The notes beneath the pieces are model-generated. The model made no database searches. It was given only the letters and a program-made list of their open reading frames with translations, and was not told where the DNA came from. The translations under genes were made by a program, and so were the position numbers. This document shows positions 1 through 5,385 of a DNA stretch of 5,385 nucleotides, piece after piece; the first letter of the stretch is position 1; the number at the start of each line of letters is the position of its first letter. This DNA is from Pseudomonadota bacterium (lineage in GTDB: Bacteria > Myxococcota > Polyangia > Polyangiales > Polyangiaceae): assembly GCA_023419055.1 (NCBI GenBank), contig JAEZYO010000849.1, forward strand, positions 1 to 5,385, in the 5' to 3' direction.

Positions 1-116
1 GAGTAGTACCACTCGGTCGGATTGTCCGTCACCAGGCGTCGCCGGACCCGCGCTCCGGCGCGGATTTTGGCGCTGCTCGTGGCGCCGCTCGGGATCCGGC
101 AGTAGCCTTCCTCAGC

Positions 117-1703
117 TTGCGTTCGAAATCACTCCGCGTTCTCGGTGTCGCCCTCGTGGCGAGCGTCGTCGTCGGACAGGCGCTCGCCGACGGGCCGGTG
201 TTGCACGAGTTCATCGTGCCCGACCCCGCCGAGGATCTCGCGCTCGAGGCGACGACTCCGGACGGCAAGCTTCCGGCCGCGCTCGACACCCCGAGCGGGG
301 TGGTGCCGGCGCCCGCCGAGAACAAGGCGCCGCCGCAGATGGCCTACGGCGGCAACGCCACCCCCGACAGCATCGACGCGACGTACCGCATCGATCGGGA
401 CACCACGCGCCCCGACGCCGTCAGCTACGACGACCCGTTCGTACCAGCGGTGACGCCGTTCAAGCGCCTGTACGCTTACGACTCGGTGGACGAGAGCCTC
501 GAGCTCGTCGTGGGAGACAAAAAGCTTCGCCCGCTCGAGATCGCGGGCAACGCGCGCGACAGCGAGGATCAATTCTTCGGCGACCTCTTCGTGGATGTGA
601 CCGCCGGCGTACCGGTGCGGATCCCGAGCGTCGGGCCGGGCGCGCGGGTGATCGCGGCGCGCGTGGAGCCGCCGGTCCACTTCGAGCTCGTCCGAGACGG
701 CGCGGAGAATTGGTTCATCGTCGGCGACGCGCGGCGGCGGGTTCGGTTGGTCATGCAGCTTGCCATTGCGCGAGCGAGCTTCGGATCGCCCTTCGCCGAC
801 GTGTCGTGGTCCACGATCGCCCGCTTCGTCCCCGCGCTTCCACCGGTCGCCCGACAGGCCGCGCGCGAGGTCCTCGCTGATTTGGGCATCTCCGAGGCAG
901 TGCGGCCGCGCGACGCGGTCGCGGCGCTCGTGCACCACTTTCGCGCCTTCGCCCCGTCGGAAGATCCTCCGAAAGCGCGGACCGGGGCGGCCCTCTACCA
1001 GGAGCTCGCCCTGTCGAAGAAGGGCGTGTGCCGGCACCGAGCCTACGCGTTCGTCATTACGGCGCTCGCGGCTGGGGTTCCTGCGCGGATGGTGCGAAAC
1101 GAAGCACACGCCTGGGTGGAGGTCTTCGACGGCGCGGTCTGGCATCGCGTCGATCTCGGCGGAGCGGCGGGCCGCTTCGAGCTCGATCCCGCCTCCCGCA
1201 CGCAGCCTCACGTGCCACCCGAAGATCCGTACAGCTGGCCTCCCGGGACGGAGAGCACCCTCGACAGCATCGGCGCACCTTCGGGTACCAACGGAAATCA
1301 GGCCTCGCCATCGGCGAGCGCTCGAGCACCGTCTAGCGCAAGCCCGTTGCTCCCGAGCGGGCCGCAACCCGGGCAACCTCTGCCCGCCGAACCGAGGCGC
1401 GCCCCCGACGACGAGCGCCCAGCCGCGGAGATCGCGCTCGAGCTCGGCTCGGGCGAAGCTCGGCGCGGCATGGTGGTCCGCATCAACGGGACGGTGCGAG
1501 CCGACGGCGATCCTTGCCCCTTCGCGCGAGTGGACGTCGCCCTCACGAGCAAGCGCGGCGACAGCGTGTTGCTCGGCGCGGTGCCGACTGATGCAGAAGG
1601 CCACTTCGACGCGACGCTCACGGTCCCGCTGCACCTCGAGGTCGGCGACTACAGCGTGAGCGCGACGACACCGGGTGCTGGTCGCTGCAGCGCGAGTCGT
1701 TGA
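117..1703 (+). CDS. Exported transglutaminase-like (papain-fold) protein with C-terminal Ig-like domain
   Basis: Seen: 528 residues from a TTG start. Residues 1-24 form a Sec signal peptide: basic RSKSLR, hydrophobic VLGVALVASVVVG, then QALA for signal peptidase I cleavage before Asp25. About 25-290 is an N-terminal region without a named domain (conserved-looking DPFVPAVTPFKRLYAYDSVD at 106-125). The transglutaminase-like core (~293-350) carries Cys305 in GVCRHRA, His331 in EAHAWVEV and Asp346 in WHRVDLGG, a complete catalytic triad. A Pro/Ser/Ala-rich linker (~375-440) leads to a beta-rich Ig/carboxypeptidase-regulatory-like module (~445-521, DAEGHF and GDYSVSATTPG). Known: this fold includes transglutaminases and cysteine proteases; many bacterial members are proteolytic or of unknown activity. 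Inferred: periplasmic or secreted enzyme, substrate unknown. The start is chosen by the signal peptide; no Shine-Dalgarno is visible and the frame is open to the left window edge, so an upstream start outside the window is possible. It may share a transcript with the lipoprotein gene 42 nt downstream. Confidence 0.88.
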   Translation: MRSKSLRVLGVALVASVVVGQALADGPVLHEFIVPDPAEDLALEATTPDGKLPAALDTPSGVVPAPAENKAPPQMAYGGNATPDSIDATYRIDRDTTRPDAVSYDDPFVPAVTPFKRLYAYDSVDESLELVVGDKKLRPLEIAGNARDSEDQFFGDLFVDVTAGVPVRIPSVGPGARVIAARVEPPVHFELVRDGAENWFIVGDARRRVRLVMQLAIARASFGSPFADVSWSTIARFVPALPPVARQAAREVLADLGISEAVRPRDAVAALVHHFRAFAPSEDPPKARTGAALYQELALSKKGVCRHRAYAFVITALAAGVPARMVRNEAHAWVEVFDGAVWHRVDLGGAAGRFELDPASRTQPHVPPEDPYSWPPGTESTLDSIGAPSGTNGNQASPSASARAPSSASPLLPSGPQPGQPLPAEPRRAPDDERPAAEIALELGSGEARRGMVVRINGTVRADGDPCPFARVDVALTSKRGDSVLLGAVPTDAEGHFDATLTVPLHLEVGDYSVSATTPGAGRCSASR

Positions 1704-1721
1704 CCATTGCCGGACGCCAAA

Positions 1722-1743
1722 CGCTTCGAGTAGCCTCCGAGCG
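1722..1743 (+). promoter_or_regulatory. Small stem-loop abutting the lipoprotein start codon
   Basis: Bases 1722-1726 pair with 1739-1743 (one G-T wobble); after a C-C mismatch, 1728-1730 pair with 1735-1737 around a 4-nt TAGC loop. The stem ends two bases before the ATG and covers the place where a Shine-Dalgarno would sit; none is otherwise visible. It could limit translation initiation, or be a chance structure in GC-rich DNA. Confidence 0.25.
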
Positions 1744-1745
1744 GC

Positions 1746-2843
1746 ATGTGGGACCGATCTCTGAATCGTGGAGGCCTCCTCGCCGTGCTCGCGACGCTGG
1801 CTGCTTTCGCGGCGTGTACGGCTGAAACCACGGACTTCGACGACTCTCCCGCTACGGGAGGCAGCGGCGGGTCTGCTGGCAGCTCTTCGGTAGCTGGTAG
1901 CGCGGGCTCCGCAGGTTCAGCGAGCACCGGTGGCACTTCCGGAAGCGGCGGCAGGAACGCGGGCGGCAGCGCCGGTTCGCTCTCCGTCGGCGGTGAAGCC
2001 GGAGAGGGCGGGCACGCTGGCGGACAGCCTGGCGGCGCTGGTGGAAGCGACGGCGAGGCCGGCGGTGGAGGAACGCCCAGCGCTGGAGCCGGAGGAGAAG
2101 GCGGCGGGACCGGAGGGCAAACCGGTGAAGGCGGCCGCGGTGAAGCTGGCCATCCTGGCGCCGGCGGAGTCGACGGCGACGGACGGGGCGGACAGGACGG
2201 TGTCGGCGGCTTCGACGGACAAGGCGGCGGAGACGGTTCGGGCTTCGTGTGCCAGACGAGCATCGGCACTTTGGCTCAGCCCGTCGTGAGCGATCTGGAA
2301 ACGGGCCAAGCCGTCGCCAAGGCGCCCTACCTCGGGCTCTGGCAAGCGTTCTTCGACGGCGGCAACGCGGCGTTCTCCGTCACCGAGGAGGGCGCGGACG
2401 CAAGCGAGCACGCGGTGCGGCTCTCGGGGAGCAACATCAACTTCGCCGGAATCACCATCGGCCTCAACGACGACGGCGAGCACGCGTGCCCGCACGACGG
2501 CTCCGCGTTCGACGGCATCCGCTTCTTCTACAAGAGCACGCACTCGCTCGTGACCGAGGTGACGTCGCGCCCGACCATGCCTCCGCCCAGCGGAACCTGC
2601 TCGGACGCTTGCTTCAACTTCCATCAGAAGACGCTGCCCGCCGCCGCGCACTGGACGCTCGCGGAGGTTCGCTACTCCGAGCTCGTGCAGACCTTCGGCT
2701 CCGTCGCGCCGCTCGTGAGGGACGAGTTGCTCGCGATTCAGTTCACGGTGTCGGGTGTCGTCACGGCAGGGGTCGGGTCGAGCAACACGATCGTTCCGTC
2801 GTTCACGTTCGACATCGACGAGCTCGAGTTCTTCGCCGACTGA
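1746..2843 (+). CDS. Gly-rich-spacer lipoprotein with C-terminal CBM11/jelly-roll-like domain
   Basis: Seen: 365 residues. Residues 1-23 form a lipoprotein signal (MWDRSLNRGG, hydrophobic LLAVLATLAAFAA) ending in a FAAC lipobox with lipidated Cys24; Phe at -3 is atypical. Residues ~38-167 are low complexity, 61 of 130 being glycine. They begin as Gly/Ser/Ala triplets (GSAGSAGSAS) and become Glu/Asp-bearing (GEAGEGG, DGDGRGG). The folded part (~168-365) holds four cysteines (169, 248, 285, 289), aromatic GLWQAFFDGG, HAVRLSGSN, FDGIRFFYKS and a terminal FTFDIDELEFF strand. Known: that pattern resembles galactose-binding/CBM11-like beta-sandwich domains seen after Gly-rich spacers in myxobacterial lipoproteins (recalled, not searched). 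Inferred: surface or periplasmic glycan-binding or adhesive protein on a flexible stalk; ligand unknown, no catalytic motif recognised. ATG at 1746 is chosen because the lipoprotein signal follows at once; no good Shine-Dalgarno is visible. It lies 42 nt after the transglutaminase-like gene and converges with the FHA gene. Confidence 0.85.
   Translation: MWDRSLNRGGLLAVLATLAAFAACTAETTDFDDSPATGGSGGSAGSSSVAGSAGSAGSASTGGTSGSGGRNAGGSAGSLSVGGEAGEGGHAGGQPGGAGGSDGEAGGGGTPSAGAGGEGGGTGGQTGEGGRGEAGHPGAGGVDGDGRGGQDGVGGFDGQGGGDGSGFVCQTSIGTLAQPVVSDLETGQAVAKAPYLGLWQAFFDGGNAAFSVTEEGADASEHAVRLSGSNINFAGITIGLNDDGEHACPHDGSAFDGIRFFYKSTHSLVTEVTSRPTMPPPSGTCSDACFNFHQKTLPAAAHWTLAEVRYSELVQTFGSVAPLVRDELLAIQFTVSGVVTAGVGSSNTIVPSFTFDIDELEFFAD
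1857..2246 (+). repeat. Low-complexity GGC/GGN-rich tract encoding the Gly-rich lipoprotein spacer
   Basis: The stretch encodes residues 38-167 of the lipoprotein and is dominated by glycine codons interspersed with Ser/Ala, then Glu/Asp/Gln codons. There is no exact repeat unit; it is a degenerate GG-x-GG type tract. The G-rich strand is the coding strand, and the complementary strand consequently reads as a long proline-rich frame that is not a gene. Confidence 0.8.
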
Positions 2844-2868
2844 ATCGAGGATCGCCCTCGCGCTTACC

Positions 2869-2900
2869 GGCTCTCACTCAGCGCGGCTCTCGCTCAGCGC
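2869..2900. repeat. 16-bp tandem duplication over the FHA gene stop codon
   Basis: Two adjacent 16-bp units, GGCTCTCACTCAGCGC (2869-2884) and GGCTCTCGCTCAGCGC (2885-2900), differ at one position. The second unit contains the last codon and the TGA stop (complement of 2894-2896) of the leftward FHA gene; the first unit is a copy lying just after it in the 50-nt gap between the converging genes. A 7-bp stem (2883-2889 with 2904-2910, loop 14 nt) can form across the gene end. It has no T-run, so I do not call it a terminator. Confidence 0.8.
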
Positions 2901-3421
2901 GTGGAGCCGCACTCGGCGATCAGGATGTCGTAGAGGCGCGCGGCGTCGACGAACTCGAACTCGAGCGAGCCGAACGCCACCGCGTCCCCCACGGCGAGGC
3001 TGCGCGTGGCGCCCGCCTCCAGCACTCGGTTGCGCAAATACGTGCGGTTCGAGGGGTTGTTGTCGTGGATGCTGAAGGAGCCGTCTGGCTCTCGGATCAC
3101 GTGCGCGTGAACCTTGGAGACGAAGGGGACGCGCAAGAGCACGTCGCTGTTGGTAGCGCGGCCCACCGTGAGACGCTCCGGGAAGGGATTGCCTTCACGC
3201 TTTGCGACGGGGACGATGCGCCACTCGTCGGCGAACGGATCCACGTCGATCTTGGACGCGACGGTGTTGAACCCGAAGGAGCCTTCTTGCTTCGCCCCGC
3301 TCGCGCCCTTGCGGGGCCGCTTCACGAAATAGTGGCCGGCGTGCTGCGAGACGAACTCCGCACGGTTCGTGAGTCGCGCCGACTTCAGATAAGGAGTGAT
3401 TGGCTGCATCGCTCCCTGCAC
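2894..3421 (-). CDS. FHA-domain protein (phosphothreonine-binding reader)
   Basis: Seen: 175 residues counted from GTG at 3421. The N-terminal ~60 residues (PYLKSARLTNRAEFVSQHAG, then a basic VKRPRKG patch) match no domain I recognise. An FHA domain follows at ~66-158: GR at 87-88 (GRATNSD), the SKVHA segment with Ser102 and His105, and NRT at 125-127 where the usual signature is NGT; FGSLEFEFVDA closes the fold. There is no signal peptide or membrane helix, so the protein is cytoplasmic. Known: FHA domains bind phosphothreonine peptides, the Arg and Ser of these motifs contacting phosphate. Inferred: adaptor or effector reading marks made by a Ser/Thr kinase, most simply the one encoded 82 nt upstream on the same strand. 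The start is uncertain: GTG at 3421 has only a weak AGG seven bases before it, while ATG at 3409 (residue 5) has AGGGAG but only two bases away. An in-frame TAA at 3434-3436 rules out anything longer. Confidence 0.92.
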   Translation of the reverse strand: MQGAMQPITPYLKSARLTNRAEFVSQHAGHYFVKRPRKGASGAKQEGSFGFNTVASKIDVDPFADEWRIVPVAKREGNPFPERLTVGRATNSDVLLRVPFVSKVHAHVIREPDGSFSIHDNNPSNRTYLRNRVLEAGATRSLAVGDAVAFGSLEFEFVDAARLYDILIAECGSTR

Positions 3422-3432
3422 CCAGAAGCCTA

Positions 3433-3438
3433 TTTATA
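3433..3438 (-). promoter_or_regulatory. Possible -10 element (TATAAA) before the FHA gene
   Basis: On the minus strand TATAAA sits in CTATAAATAG, an AT island in otherwise GC-rich DNA, 11 bases before the GTG and 23 before the ATG candidate start. No matching -35 hexamer is visible at 16-19 bp; that position falls in the downstream arm of the neighbouring hairpin. If it is used, transcription would begin nearly at the GTG, favouring the ATG at 3409 or a leaderless message. The call rests on composition and position only. Confidence 0.22.
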
Positions 3439-3451
3439 GCACTCCTCGGGT

Positions 3452-3480
3452 GAGGGCTTCGAGCAAAGATCGAAGCCTTC
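3452..3480 (-). terminator. Hairpin after the kinase gene, possible terminator or intercistronic stem-loop
   Basis: GGCTTCGA (3455-3462) and TCGAAGCC (3470-3477) form a perfect 8-bp stem with a 7-nt loop, extended outward by a G-T wobble and two further pairs (3452-3454 with 3478-3480). It begins 23 nt beyond the kinase stop codon and ends about 30 nt before the FHA start. No T-run follows on either strand, so a classic intrinsic terminator is not established. It could instead be a 3' stabilising stem, an attenuating element within a two-gene transcript, or a protein-binding inverted repeat. Confidence 0.45.
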
Positions 3481-3503
3481 CAGGGACCCCGAGCGCTACT
3501 CAC

Positions 3504-5312
<1,809 letters not shown>

Positions 5313-5315
5313 TAC

Positions 5316-5328
5316 CTAGGAATCCTAG
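5316..5328. promoter_or_regulatory. 13-nt palindrome overlapping the kinase ribosome-binding region
   Basis: CTAGGA and TCCTAG flank a single central base, a perfect 6-bp inverted repeat ending three bases upstream of the kinase ATG. Each arm supplies an AGG on the minus strand, and the distal one (AGGA, 10 nt from the ATG) is the probable Shine-Dalgarno. The one-base centre makes an RNA hairpin of the whole palindrome unlikely, so if it is functional a dimeric regulator operator is the simpler reading. No convincing -35/-10 pair was found in 5329-5385. Confidence 0.35.
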
Positions 5329-5385
5329 CAGCCTATGCGGCAAGTTTCCCCCGTCACGATCAGTATTTGTGGCAGGGGCTAGGGC

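Noticed and set aside
129..1634. A 501-codon open frame on the minus strand opposite the transglutaminase-like gene
   Set aside because: Arg/Ala/Asp/His-rich composition typical of an antisense shadow in GC-rich DNA; no domain, while the plus-strand frame has a signal peptide and a catalytic triad.
1649..2269. A proline-rich 206-codon minus-strand frame
   Set aside because: It is simply the complement of the Gly-rich spacer codons (GGN read as NCC); low-complexity Pro with no independent signal.
2859..2885. CGCGCT/AGCGCG inverted repeat between the convergent genes as a bidirectional terminator
   Set aside because: Six pairs with a 15-nt loop and no T-run on either strand; not better than chance in GC-rich DNA.
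2249..3439. A 396-codon plus-strand frame spanning the lipoprotein end and the FHA gene
   Set aside because: Extremely Arg/Ala-rich, crosses two well-supported genes on opposite strands and has no recognisable motif.
5360..5385. TGGCA-like sequence at the right end as a sigma-54 promoter
   Set aside because: No GC/TTGC -12 element at the required spacing before the window ends, and no gene on that strand to serve.

Overview
The window looks like chromosomal DNA from a myxobacterium, most likely order Polyangiales (Myxococcota). This is inferred from strong G/C bias at third codon positions, a lipoprotein with a very long glycine-rich spacer, and a Hanks-type kinase with myxobacterial motif wording (HRDVSPQN, KGKIAYMAPEQ) and a periplasmic PEGA domain. 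I see no RNA gene, CRISPR array, insertion sequence or attachment site.

Layout. Two genes run rightward, then two run leftward, and the pairs converge near 2844-2893. (1) 117-1703, +: an exported transglutaminase-fold (cysteine protease-like) protein with a complete Cys/His/Asp triad and a C-terminal Ig-like module. (2) 1746-2843, +: a lipoprotein with a ~130-residue Gly-rich spacer and a C-terminal carbohydrate-binding-like beta-sandwich domain. (3) 2894-3421, -: a cytoplasmic FHA-domain protein. (4) 3504-5312, -: a single-pass transmembrane Ser/Thr protein kinase with a cytoplasmic kinase domain, a Ser/Asn-rich juxtamembrane linker, one TM helix, a periplasmic PEGA domain and a Cys-bracketed C-terminal tail.

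How they may work together. The kinase and FHA genes are codirectional with an 82-nt gap. A membrane kinase beside a phosphothreonine-binding protein is a natural writer/reader pair, although a perfect 8-bp-core hairpin lies between them and they may not be fully cotranscribed. The transglutaminase and lipoprotein genes are 42 nt apart and both encode cell-envelope products. No sequence evidence shows that the two pairs are functionally linked.

Non-coding and repeat features worth noting are a 13-nt palindrome just upstream of the kinase start, a 24-bp in-frame tandem duplication in the kinase linker, and a 16-bp tandem duplication across the FHA stop codon. There is also a hairpin abutting the lipoprotein start codon. 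I did not find a convincing undescribed multi-gene system. The most unusual parts are the periplasmic half of the kinase and the architecture of the lipoprotein.
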